From the NCBI RefSeq assembly GCF_035938995.1, contig NZ_DASZGI010000070.1:13286-77285 (forward strand): a DNA stretch of 64,000 bases, written 5' to 3'. The notes under the pieces are model-generated. The model made no database searches. It worked only from the letters and a program-made list of their open reading frames with translations, and had not been told where the DNA came from. Positions within the stretch are counted from its first letter, which is position 1. Every line of letters begins with the position of its first letter. The position numbers and the translations under genes were made by a program. The stretch is from DASZGI01 sp035938995. Lineage in GTDB: Bacteria > Actinomycetota > Actinomycetes > Streptomycetales > Catenulisporaceae. Of this stretch, positions 31,674-43,700 are shown piece by piece.

Positions 31674-34346
31674 GTGAAGTCGTTCGAGCGCATCGGCCTC
31701 GTCGCCGCTACGTGCCTTGCCGCCGCCCTGACTGCTGTACCGGCACGAGCCGCGAGCCCGGTCACCGTGTACGCCTCGCCCACTGGCAGCGGCACCGCGT
31801 GCACCAGCAGCGCTCCGTGCAGCTTGACCGGCGCCCGGGCGCTGGTCGAGACGATGAACCGGAGCATGACCGTGAACATTGACGTCGACCTGTACGGCGG
31901 CGTCTACCGTCTGCCCTCGACCTTCCAACTCGGCCCGGCGGACTCGGGCAGCAACGGATACCAGGTGGTCTGGCAGGCCGTCGGCGGCCAGGTCCCCGTT
32001 TTCAGCGGAGCGGACCAGGTCACCGGCTTCACCCAGTACAACGCGGGGCTGAACATCTGGCGCGCCCCGGTCACCGCCGCCCAGGCCGCGACCGGCGGCC
32101 GGCAGCTGTTCGTCGACGGCCAGCGCGCCCAACTCGCGCGCAGCGCCGGAACTCCGGCCGGGCTGTCCGTGACCTCGACAGGGTTCTTCACCACCGACGC
32201 CTCCTACGCCTCGTTCACCGGCCAGTCCCGCATCGACGTGGTCGACGACAACGACTGGAAGCACGAATCCTGCCCGGTCGCCTCGATCACCCCGGCCTCC
32301 GGCGGCGCGAACATCAACATCCTGTCCAGCTGCTGGAACGCGAACCACACGAACGTCCCCAACCCGAACTTCCCGTTCAACGGCAACGGGTTGCCGGCCA
32401 TGTCCGGCATCTCCTACGTGCAGAACGCCTACCAACTGCTGACCCAGCCCGGCCAGTTCTACCTGGACACCGCCGGCGACTACCTCTACTACATCCCGCG
32501 TGCGGGGCAGAACATGGCCACCGCCGACGTCGAACTGCCGCTGCTGCAGAGCCTGGTGACGTTGCAGGGCACCCCCGGCCACCTGACCCCGGTCAACCAG
32601 AACGCCCCGGGGACCGCTTACTCCGGCTCCGGCTGGTTCCTGTCCTCCGGCCGCTCGCTCGGCGACTTCGGCGACGACGTCGAGGCAACCCAGGCCAACG
32701 GCGGCAGCGTCAGCTACTCGTTCACCGGCACTGGCCTCGAGGTCCTCGCGGAGACTTACAGCGATGAGGGGACCTTCACGGTCACCGTCGACGGCAAGCC
32801 GGACACCAGCCAGCCGTGGACCGAGAACTCCTCCGGCAGCACCCGCCTTGCCCAGCAGGTCGTCTACGCGGTTCAGGGCCTGTCGCAGGGCTCGCACACC
32901 GTCACCCTGACGAAGACCGGCGGCATGTATCTGACCGTCGACGGCTTCGAGGCCACCCCGACCCCGATCGCCCCGGTCCACGACATCACCTTCTCCGGCG
33001 TCACCTTCACCGGCACCACCTGGAACACCCCGCAGACCGCCGGATACCTCGACAACCAGGCCGGAGTCCTGTGGGACCCCACCGTCACCCCGATCGCCCC
33101 CGTCCTGGTGCCGGCGGCCGTCACCGTCTCCCGCGGCACGAACATCACCTTCTCCGGCGACGTGTTCCAGCACCTCGGCGCGACGGCCGTCGCGCTGGCC
33201 GACGGTACTCAGAACTCCGCGGTCACCGGCAGCACGATCACCGACACCGCCGGCGGCGGGATCTCGGTCGGCAACGTCGATGACTACTTCCAGACCAACA
33301 CCACGCTCATGACCAGCGGCGACACGCTATCCGACAACGAGATCTCCTTCGTGGGCCAGAACTACAGCGACACCGTCGGGATCTTCGCCGGCTACACCCG
33401 CGCCCTGGCCATCACCCACAACGACATCGGATACACGCCCTACTCCGGCATCTCGCTCGGCTGGGGCTGGGGCTGGCAGTCCGACTGCTCGCTTCAGGCC
33501 AGGCAGGGCCTGTCTGTCTGCCGCCACGGCACCGACTACGCAGAGGGCAACCAGATCACGGACAACTACATACACGACGTCATGGGCGTGCTCTACGACG
33601 GCGGCCCGATCTACACCAACGGCGGACAGGGCCTTGGCACCGGCGTCCCGTCAGGGCCCTGCCAGCAGTACTCCACCGTGTCCGGCAACGTCGTCGCCGA
33701 CGGCAACCACACCAACAACATGCTCTACCACGACGAAGGCAGCTCCTGCTGGAACACCTACGACAACGTGACCGAATTCGGCGGCAGCGACTGGGTCGGC
33801 ATGTGGACCCCGACCATCAACACGATCGACATCCACGACAACTACAGCGACAACGCGAGCTACAACGACAACGGGACGAACATCACCTTCAACCAGGCGA
33901 CCATCGCCACCGGAGGCGCCTGGCCCACCGCCGCTCGGACGCTGATGTCCCAGGCCGGCGTACCCGCGCAATACGCGCCGGCCACCGGGCGCATCGACGA
34001 CGCCAGCCTCGCCATCGGCTACACCGGCGCCTGGTTCGACAGCGGATTCCGCGGCTACGGCGACTACGACGACGATGTGCACGCCACCACTAACAACGGC
34101 GACAGTGCGACCGTCACCTTCTACGGCACTGGGATCACCTACTACAGCGAGACCTACTCCGACGAAGGCGTCATCGGCGTCACGCTCGACGGCACCGCAG
34201 AGCCGAACATCAACGCCTCCACCTCGACGCGCCAGGTCCAGCAGGCGCTTTACACCGTCAGCGGGTTGAATTTGGGTCTGCACACCCTGATCCTGACCAA
34301 GCAATCCGGCACCTACATGCTCGTCGACCGCTTCGACATCCGGTAG
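31674..34346 (+). CDS. Secreted right-handed parallel beta-helix protein with duplicated beta-sandwich
   Basis: This encodes 890 residues with a signal peptide (MKSFERIGLVAATCLAAALTAV, cut near ARA-A). The mature N-terminus, VTVYASPTGSGTACTSSAPC, is a common opening of secreted parallel beta-helix glycosidases and lyases, and strings of NxI/GN turns (about residues 440-760) support the helix. A roughly 110-residue beta-sandwich occurs twice: at about 316-425 (GDFGDDVEA...VLAETYSDEG...VDGFEA) and at the C-terminus, about 780-890 (GDYDDDVHA...YYSETYSDEG...VDRFDI). Both look like carbohydrate-binding modules. A polysaccharide-degrading role is family inference and the substrate is unknown. The preceding ROK/GntR pair may regulate it. 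Confidence 0.85.
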   Translation: MKSFERIGLVAATCLAAALTAVPARAASPVTVYASPTGSGTACTSSAPCSLTGARALVETMNRSMTVNIDVDLYGGVYRLPSTFQLGPADSGSNGYQVVWQAVGGQVPVFSGADQVTGFTQYNAGLNIWRAPVTAAQAATGGRQLFVDGQRAQLARSAGTPAGLSVTSTGFFTTDASYASFTGQSRIDVVDDNDWKHESCPVASITPASGGANINILSSCWNANHTNVPNPNFPFNGNGLPAMSGISYVQNAYQLLTQPGQFYLDTAGDYLYYIPRAGQNMATADVELPLLQSLVTLQGTPGHLTPVNQNAPGTAYSGSGWFLSSGRSLGDFGDDVEATQANGGSVSYSFTGTGLEVLAETYSDEGTFTVTVDGKPDTSQPWTENSSGSTRLAQQVVYAVQGLSQGSHTVTLTKTGGMYLTVDGFEATPTPIAPVHDITFSGVTFTGTTWNTPQTAGYLDNQAGVLWDPTVTPIAPVLVPAAVTVSRGTNITFSGDVFQHLGATAVALADGTQNSAVTGSTITDTAGGGISVGNVDDYFQTNTTLMTSGDTLSDNEISFVGQNYSDTVGIFAGYTRALAITHNDIGYTPYSGISLGWGWGWQSDCSLQARQGLSVCRHGTDYAEGNQITDNYIHDVMGVLYDGGPIYTNGGQGLGTGVPSGPCQQYSTVSGNVVADGNHTNNMLYHDEGSSCWNTYDNVTEFGGSDWVGMWTPTINTIDIHDNYSDNASYNDNGTNITFNQATIATGGAWPTAARTLMSQAGVPAQYAPATGRIDDASLAIGYTGAWFDSGFRGYGDYDDDVHATTNNGDSATVTFYGTGITYYSETYSDEGVIGVTLDGTAEPNINASTSTRQVQQALYTVSGLNLGLHTLILTKQSGTYMLVDRFDIR

Positions 34347-34701
34347 GAATCCCCGCCGGAGCCGCCTGCGGCCTCTTCGGACACGCGGCGACCGCCGCCT
34401 ACGCCAAAAACTCATCGTGAGTGAAGGTCCTGAGCGCCGAGGCTCATGTTCGTTCCCGGCGGCTTCGCCGCCGCCCGCGGCGCCTGGGCGCCAGGACCTC
34501 CACGAGGTCGGCAGCGGCGCCGTCGACTCCGCAGTCGAACACGACGGCACCCCGACTCCCCGCTCCATCTCAGGGTTCGTCCTCAGGGAAGGTAACGGAA
34601 CCATAAATTCACCCTCGGGATCTTGTGGCGCGGTCCGCGTCCGTGATCTTATGCGCATCGCGGGTATCTGATCTTGAACATGGCACGGGGGTGGAACGGG
34701 G
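34347..34701. other. Intergenic region upstream of the Rhs gene
   Basis: There are 355 bases with no convincing gene; small frames here lack plausible starts and recognisable products. The segment around 34590-34625 is less GC-rich and could hold the promoter of the Rhs gene. A purine-rich GGGGTGGAACGGGG precedes its ATG. Confidence 0.4.
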
Positions 34702-37700
34702 ATGCGTACTGGGCGGACGGCTGCGTCGTCGCATGCGATCCGGCGGCGGGCGCGGCGACGGCAACGCTGGGCAGCGCTGATCGCGACGGTAGCGGTTCTG
34801 TGGGCCGGGTCGATGTCGACCGCGGGCGCCGCGGAAAAGGGTTTCCCGCCGCTGCACCTGCCCTCGCTCGCGCAGATCGTGGCCTGGTTCCAGGATCCGC
34901 GCTGGGGCGCGCTGCCGGAGCAGACCTCCGGCACCGCCGCCGGACACAGCCACTCCGCGACCACCGCGTCGACACGAGCGGGCGGCGGCGCGGGACACCC
35001 GGCGGGCCAGGGCGAAGGCCAACTGCCGCCCTACGCCCCGCTCGCCAAACTGATCAAGCAGGGTCCGAGCGGAAACGCCCAGCGGGGCTTCGACGCGCGC
35101 ACCAGCAAGCGGGTCGCGTCGAAGTCCTCGGCGACCTCGGACTACTACCAGAACGCCGACGGGACCTTCACCCGCAAGCTCTCCGCGACGCCGATCAACT
35201 ACCAAGACGCCTCCGGCGCGTGGCAGCCGATCCAGACCAGCCTGGTCGGCGCGACGGGCGGACGCTGGGCGGAGAAGGCGAACTCCCTCTCCGTCAGCTT
35301 CGCGGGCCGTTCCTCCGACGCGGCGCTCGCCCAGGTCGCCCTTCCCGGCTCCGAGTCGTTCGGGTACGCACTCTCCGGCGCGGCCCCGGTGGCGGGCGCC
35401 GTCTCCGGATCCACGATCACCTACGCGGGCGTGCAACCGGCGACGGACCTTTCGCTCGAGACGACGGCCACGGGCCTGCGCGAGAACCTGACCCTCCACT
35501 CCGCGGCGGCTGGCAACACCTGGACCTTCCCCCTGCACCTGAACGGGATGACCGCGAAGCAGGCCGCTGACGGATCGATCCAGCTTGTCGACGCCGCCGG
35601 CACGACGGTCGGCGAGATCCCGGCGGGCTACGCCTACGACTCGAGGATCAACCCGGTCTCCGGCGAGCCGCAGAGCACGCACGCGATCGCCTACACGCTG
35701 CAGGCCGCGCCCGGCGGCGGCCAGCAGCTCGTGGTGACGCTCGACAAGGCCTGGCTGGACGACCCCGCGCGCCAGTTCCCGGTGACCCTCGACCCGTCCA
35801 CGACCCTGAGCGTCGGCAACATCTCCACCTATGTCGAGACCACCGCCGCCGACGTCGGCGACCACTCGATGGAGCCGACGATCCGCATCGGCTCGTGGAA
35901 CTCGGGCACGAACGAGGCCAACGCGTTCCTGCGCTTCCCCAACGGCGGCCTGGACTACTCGGGCACCACCGTCACCGCCGCCTCGCTCAGCCTCTACGAC
36001 GTGTGGGCCTCGACCTGCACGGCCGAGCGGTTCGACGTGGCGCCGGTGACGCAGCCGTGGGTGGCGTCGCAGCTGACCACGTATCCTGGCCCGTCCTACG
36101 GCGCGTCCATCGGCAACCTGACCCCGAGCGTCCCGGCCGGCTGCGCCAACTCCGGCGGGGACCTGTCCAAGGGCAACTGGGTGACCGTGCCGCTGGCCAC
36201 CGCGACCCTCACCAACTGGGCCAAGAACGGCGCCAGCGACTACGGCCTGGCCCTCTACGCGGCGACGAACGACTCGCTGCACTGGAAGCAGTTCGACTCG
36301 ATGAACAGCGACTGGGCCCCGTACCTGTCGCTGACTTACACCACCTACCTGCTGCCGTCGATCTCCTACCAGTACCCCGGCAACGGCGCGAGCGCGGGCA
36401 CGCTGACCCCGATCCTGTCCGCCGAGGGCTCGATCGACCCGAACGAGGAGCCGGCGCAGTCGCTCAAGTACGACTTCCAGATCACCGACGCGAGCGGCAC
36501 CAAGCTGGCCGACTCCGGCGCCATCGCTGCGAGCGACTGGACCGTCCCGGCCGGGAAGCTGGCGTGGGGCAAGTCCTACTACTGGACCGTCCAGGCGTAC
36601 GACGGCACGAACTACTCGGTCAACAACGCCTGGAACTCGCTGACCACGACCGTCCCGCAGCCGGCGATCACCTCCAGCCTGTCGCAGAACTCCGACGGGC
36701 ACGGCTTCGACGGCGCGATCGGCAACTACACCACCTCCGCCACCGACGCGCAGGTGGCCGTGGTCGGCCCGACCCTCGACGTGGTGCGCGACTACAACTC
36801 CCGCGATCCGCGGGTGACCGGCGCGTTCGGCGCGGCCTGGTCGTCCGTGTTCGACTCCCGGGCCAGCGAGCGCTACGACTCGACCGGCGCGGTGCAGTCG
36901 GTCGTCGTGACCTACCCCGACGGTTCCGAGATCGGCTACGGCAAGAACTCGAACGGCACGTTCTCCCCGCCGCAGGGCCGTTTCGCCACCTTCAAGTCGG
37001 TGACCGGCGGCTACAGCCTGACCGACAAGAACGACACGACCTACACGTTCACCCAGTCGCTCGGCTCGGGCAACTACGGCATCACCGCCATCAGCGACGC
37101 GCTCGGCCGCGCGGTGAACTTCGCCTGGACCTCGGGCGAGATCACCACGATGACCTCGGTCGCTTCCAGCCGCGCGCTGCACCTGACCTGGTCCACCCCG
37201 GCCGGCGCCACGGTGGCGCACGTCCAGACCGTGGCGACCGACCCGGTCACCCCCGGCCAGACGGCCACCGCCCTGACCTGGACCTACGGCTACTCCGGCG
37301 ACCAGCTCACCAGCGCGTGCCCGCCCGGCACGACGACCGCGTGCACCAAGTACGCCTACCAGGGCGGCTCCTCGTACCAGACACAGATACTCGACGAGGG
37401 CGCCACCAACTACTGGCCGCTGTCGGAGGCCTCCGGCACGACCGCGAACGACGCGGTCCTGGCCAACGAGGGCGCGGACAACGCCACCTACGCGAACGTG
37501 ACGCTGGGTCAGGCCGGTCCATTCACCGGCGGCTCGGGCACCGCGGCCCAGTTCAACGGCACCAGTTCACTACTCACGCTCCCGTCGCTGCACATGGGCA
37601 CCGGCCCGTCGTTCACCTACTCGCTGTGGTTCAAGACGACGACGGCGAACGGCGTGCTCGTCTCGGCCTCGGACAACCCCCTACAGGCCACCTCTACCTT

Positions 37701-40700
37701 CGGCAACTTCGTTCCCGCGCTGTACGTCGGCAGCGACGGAAAGCTCAACGGCCTGTTCTGGCAGAACACCCAGCCGACGCCGATCGTCTCGTCCGCCGCG
37801 GTGACCGACGGCAAGTGGCACCACGTCGTGTTCTCCTCGGCGCCGAACCTGCAGACGATGTGGCTCGACGACAAGCAGGTCGGCACGCAGCCGGGCTGGG
37901 CGGCGCTCGGCGACACCGCGATCGCGCCGTGGCTGCTGCAGTACACGTACGTCGGCTCCGGCTACCTCGGCTACACCTGGCCCGACCAGCCGCACCCGAA
38001 CTCCTCGACGGTGTACGCGACCTACTTCAACGGCACGATCGCCGGCGTTTCCTACTACAACAGGCCGCTGACCACGGCCGACGTCGGCGGCCAGTACTCG
38101 GCGGCCACCCACGCCGCCACGCTGATGACGGGAATCACCCGCCCCTCCACCAAGGCCTACGCGGCGGTCCAGTACAACGCGGCGACGAACACGGTCACGC
38201 AGGTCACCGACGAGAACGGCGGCGTGTGGAAGCTCGCGCCGCCCACGGTCGCCGGCTCGAGCCAGGTCTTCCGCTCCGCGGTGCTCGGCGCCAAACCCCG
38301 GGACTACTACCGCCTCGGCGACGGCAGCGGCACGACGAACCCGGCGAACGAAGTCCACGGCGTGGCCGCGGCCTACAACGCGGCGACGCTCGGTGTCGCA
38401 GGGCCCTTCTCAGACGAGACCGCCGCCTCGCTCAACGGCACATCCTCGTACGTGTCCCTGGCCTACGGCCTGCTGGGCAACCCGACCCAGTCCCTCGGGA
38501 TCTGGTTCAAGACCTCCTCGGCCAACGGGGTTCTGGTCGGCACGAACGGCGTGCCGGTCACGAACTCCGGATCCGCGGGATTCGATCCCCTGCTCTACGT
38601 CGGCAACGACGGGAAGCTTGCGGCCGAGGCATGGACCGGGGACGCCTACACCCCCATATACTCGAAGTCCGCGGTGGACGACGGCAAGTGGCACTACGCC
38701 GTGATCTCAGTCGCCGGGACCACCCAGACCCTCTACGTCGACGGCACGAGCCAGGCGACCAAGTCCGGCACCGTGAACATGACCGGCGCGCTCTACGACT
38801 ACATCGGCGCCGGCTGGATGGGCGGCACCTGGCCGGACGACTCCCTGAGCGGCAAGACCTCCGCCGTGCAGTACTTCAACGGCTCGGTCGGCGAAGTCGC
38901 GAGCTACCCGACCGCGCTCAGCGGCGACCAGGTCGCGGCGCAGTACGGCGCGGCCCGCGGCTCGCAGGGCCTGCTGCCGGTCGAGACCGTGGTCACCACC
39001 GACCCGGGCGGCAAGACGGTCACCGACCGCTACGACGTGGCCAACAACTACCGGAAGATCTCCGAGACCGACGGGCTGGGCAATACCACCAGCTACGGCT
39101 ACGACACCTCCGGCTACCTGTACACGACCACGGACCCGAACGGGAACGTCACCACCACCGGCCACGACGTGCGCGGCAACATCGTGTCGCAGACCACGTG
39201 CCAGAACCAGGCCACGAACGTCTGCTCCACGGCCTACTACACCTACTACCCGGACGACACGACCGCGCAGCTGACGACGGCGGACCCGCGCAACGACGTG
39301 ATGCTCACCGCACGCGACGGCCGGTCGGCCTCGGCGACGGACAACACGTACGAGACCACTTACACGTACGACACCAAGGGCGACAAGACCGCGGTCACCA
39401 CGCCGGCGGTGCCCGGGTTCCCGGGCGGCCGGACGACCACGATCACCTACAGCGACGGGACCTCGGCCTTCCCGGCGGTAGACACCGGCGCCGTCCCGGC
39501 GGGCCTGCCGGTCAAGACGGTCTCCCCGAGCGGGGCCGTGAACACGGTCGCCTACTTCCACGACGGCGACGTGGCCCAGACGGTCAACGCCGAAGACCTG
39601 GCGACCACCTTCACCTACGACGGCATCGGCCGGGTGGCGGCCAAGACGGTCAGCCCCCGGCAGACCGCAGGCTGGTGGCCGCTGACCCAGACCACCGGCA
39701 CGAGCGTGACCGACTCCTCCGGCAGCGGGAACACCGCGACCGCGACCAACATGACCTGGACCGGCACGGCCGGCGCGTTCAACGGTTCGAGCTCGTACAT
39801 GCAGCTGCCGAGCGGGCTGGTGGCCGCCTCGCCGATGGTGTCCATCTCGCTGTGGTTCGACACGACGGCGACCACAGCCGGCACGCTGTTCTCCACCGAC
39901 CACGACCTGCCGACCAACACGACCCCCGGTCCCGGGGCGATGCCGGTGCTCTACGTGGGCTCGGACGGCAAGCTGCACGGCCACCTATGGGACACCACCG
40001 TGGCTGGCATCGTCTCGGCCGGTGCGGTCAACGACGGCAAGTGGCACCACGTGGTCCTGTCCGGCGCGGGCACCAGCCAGGCGCTGTACCTCGACGGGGC
40101 GCTCGTGGGCTCCCTGTCGAACCAGGTCCAGAACCTCGACCCGTACGAACTGGTCGGCGCGGGCGTCTACAACAACGACGGCTGGCCGGCCGCGCCCAAC
40201 GGCGACACCTGGAACTACTTCAACGGCCAGATCGCCAACGTGCAGCTCTACCAGCGCGCGCTGTCCGCGGCCGAGGCGGCCAGCCTGCACACTGCGGGCC
40301 AGGGCGGGACGGCCATCGCCAACCCGACCCCGGCGGCCCAGGTCACCTCGTTCCAGTACGACGGCCAGGACCGCGTGACCCAGCAGACCGACCCGGCCGT
40401 GACCGACCGGGTGACCGGCGCTGTGCACACCTCGGTGACCGCGAACACTTACGACCCGGACGGGGACCTGACCCAGCAGGTGGTCTCCGACTCCACCGGC
40501 GGGGACGCCTCGCGCACGACCTCGAGCACGTACAACCAGTACGACCAGGTCCAGACCTCGACGGACGCGGACAACAACCAGACCTCGTTCACCTACGACG
40601 CCTACGGCAACAAGCAGACACAGACCGATCCGGACAGCACGGCCACCTCGTGGACCTATGACGCCAACGGCCACGAGCTGACGCAGGCGATCACGAACTA

Positions 40701-43700
40701 CACCGGTTCGCCGCTGAACCCGCAGACCGCGACCACCATGACCGAGTGGTCCAAGGCCTACGACCCGGCCGGGCGGATCGCCTCGGTGACCGACGCGATG
40801 GGCAATGTGTCGAAGTACACGTACTTCGACGACAACCAGGTCGCGACGGTCACCAAGACCGACCCGGCCGGGAAGAACGCCTACGTCGAGGAATCCGACA
40901 CCTACGACGCCGCCGGCAACCAGATCACCAAGACGACCGACAACGGCGCGACGGTCGAGGACGTCGCCGTGGACGCGGCCGACCGCACCGTCGACACGAC
41001 GTTCGACCCCTCCGGCGTGGACCGCACGACCACGTACTCGTATACGCCGGACGACCAGGTCGCCACCCAGACGCAGACGGACCCGACCGGGGCGACGGAG
41101 GTCACCGCCGCCACCTACGACGGGATGGGCCAGCCGACCTCGCAGTCCACCTACCAGGACGGCGCTGGGCACCCGACCGGCTGGTGGCCGCTGACCCAGG
41201 CGGGCGGGACGAACGTCACCGACGCCTCGGGCACCGGCGACACGGCGACGGCCACCGGCGTGACCTGGACCGGCTCGAGCGCCTCCTTCCCGGGGACCGC
41301 CGGCCAGCAGATCGCCACCAACGGCCCGGTGCTCAACACGGCCGGCAGCTTCACCGTGTCCGCCTGGGCGGACTTGAGCAGCGTGGGCAGCACGTTCCAG
41401 GACCTGGTCTCCCAGGACTCGAAGAACAACTCCGGGTTCGAGCTGCAGTACGACACCGCCGACTCCGCCTGGGCGTTCTCCCGCAGCTCCGCGGACACCA
41501 CCTCGCCCAGCGTGATCAAGGCCCACGGCACGACGAAGCCGACCGCGGGAACCTGGTACCACCTGGTCGGGACCTACAACGCGTCGACCGGCGCGATGAC
41601 GCTGTACGTCAACGGCGCCGCGGCGGGCAGCGCGACCGACACCACCCCGTACGCCGCCAACGGTCCGCTGGTGATGGGCCGCGGCCAGTTCGTCGCCGCC
41701 CCGACCGCCCTGCTCGACGGGCAGGTCTCCAACGTGCAGGCCTATCCGCGGGTGCTCTCGGCCGCCGAGATCTCGACGCTCTACACGGCCGGGCACAACG
41801 GCGGCACCACGGCGTCCTCGTCGTGGATCACCACCTCGCGCACCTACGACCAGCGCGGCCTCCCGCTGACCTCCACGGACGCGAACAACAACACCACCGA
41901 CTACACCTATGACGAGGCCGGGCACCTCGCGGTCACCACCGACCCGGCGGTGGCCGTGGAGACGAACGGCGGCACCCCGGTCCAGGAGCACCCGACCACC
42001 GTCACGGGCTACAACACCTTCGGCGAGCCGGTCGAGAACCAGGACGCCGACGGCAACGTCGTGACCACCGTCTACGACGCGAACGGCAACAAGGTCTCCC
42101 AGACCCGGCCGAACTACACCCCGCCGGGCTCGACGACGCCGATCACGGCGACCACGGTCTGGAACTACACCAAGCTCAACCAGGTCGAGTCGATCACCGA
42201 CCCGCTCACGCACGCCGCGAGCTACGTCTACGACCAGCTCGGGGACACGGTGCAGACCACCGACCCGAACACCGGCGTGACGGATCAGACCTATGACCTG
42301 AACGGCCAGCTGCTGTCCACGACGGACCCGACCGGCGCGCAGACGCAGGCGACCTACGACTGGATGGGTCGTCAGCAGACCGCGACCGTGCTCGACCGGT
42401 ACCCGACCGCGACCACGTCGACGACTACGTATTCGTACGCGGCCTCGGCGGCGAACCCGGACGGCGCGTTCCTCGCCTCGTCCACGTCGCAGGACGGCGC
42501 GGCCACCTCGTTCACCTACGACAACGTGGGCGAGCAGACCGCGGTCAAGGACCCGGCCGGCAACACGACCTCGACCTCGTACGACTTCCTCGGCCGGACG
42601 GCGGCGGTGACCGCCCCGGACTCGACGAGCACGTCGACGTCGTACGACGCGATCGGCGACGTGGTCCAGAGGCAGCAGAAGGACGCCACCGGCGCGGTGC
42701 TGGCCACCACCTCGTCCACCTACGACGGCATGGGCCAGGTGCTGTCCACCACGGACGCACGCGGGAACACCTCCAACTTCCTCTACGACGCCACCGGCGC
42801 ACTGACGCAGGAGATCCAGCCGGTCACCGCCACGACGTCGATCACCACCAGCTTCGGCTACGACGCCAACGGCAACCGCACGCGCTACACCGACGGCCGC
42901 GGGAACGCGTGGATCTACACCTACAACCCCTGGAACCTCCAGGAGTCGGTGATAGAGCCGGAGACCAGCACCGACAACACGGCCGCGCTCTCCACGTTCA
43001 CCACCGCGTACGACGCCGACGGCCGCGCTGCGACGCAGACCCAGCCGGGCGGGGTCACGCTGACCTTCGGTTACGACAACGAAGGCAACGTGCTGAACGA
43101 ATCCGGCGCGGGCGCCGACGCCGCCACGGCCACCCGCTCGTTCACCTACGACGGCGACGGCAAGGTCCTGACAGCCGCCACCACGACCGCGGGCACGCAG
43201 GGCTCTGCCGGCTACCAGGCCGCGAGCTCGAACACCTTCACCTACAACGACCGCGGCGAACTGCTCACCACGAGCGGAGCCGCGGGTTCGAGCACCTTCG
43301 CGTACAACGGCGACGGTCTGATGACCTCGCGCCAGGACGCGGCGGGCACCACGAGCTACGGCTACAGCACCTCCGACCAGCTCTCCACGGTTACCGACGC
43401 CGCGACCGGCGTGGCGTCCGCCTACTCGTACAACAAGCTCGACCAGGTCTCGCAGATCCAGTACGGCACCGGCGGCGACCTGCGCAACTACACCTACAAC
43501 TCGCTGCACGAGCTGACCGGCGACACGCTGACCAACAGCGCGGGCACCACCACGATCGCCTCGATCGGCTACGGCTACGACCCGAACGGGAACCTGACGT
43601 CGAAGACCACCACGGGCTTCGACGGGGCGAGCGCGAACTCCTACACCTACGACTTCGCCAACCGCCTGACGTCGTGGATGAGCGGAACGACGACCACGGA

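Noticed and set aside
34421..34671. Small open frames between the beta-helix and Rhs genes
   Set aside because: No ribosome-binding sites, no recognisable product and composition like other non-coding gaps.
35895..40661. Long alternative plus-strand frame (about 1,590 codons) inside the Rhs gene
   Set aside because: It is Arg/His/Gln/Pro-rich nonsense, while the overlapping frame encodes clear YD repeats, LamG domains and a signal peptide.
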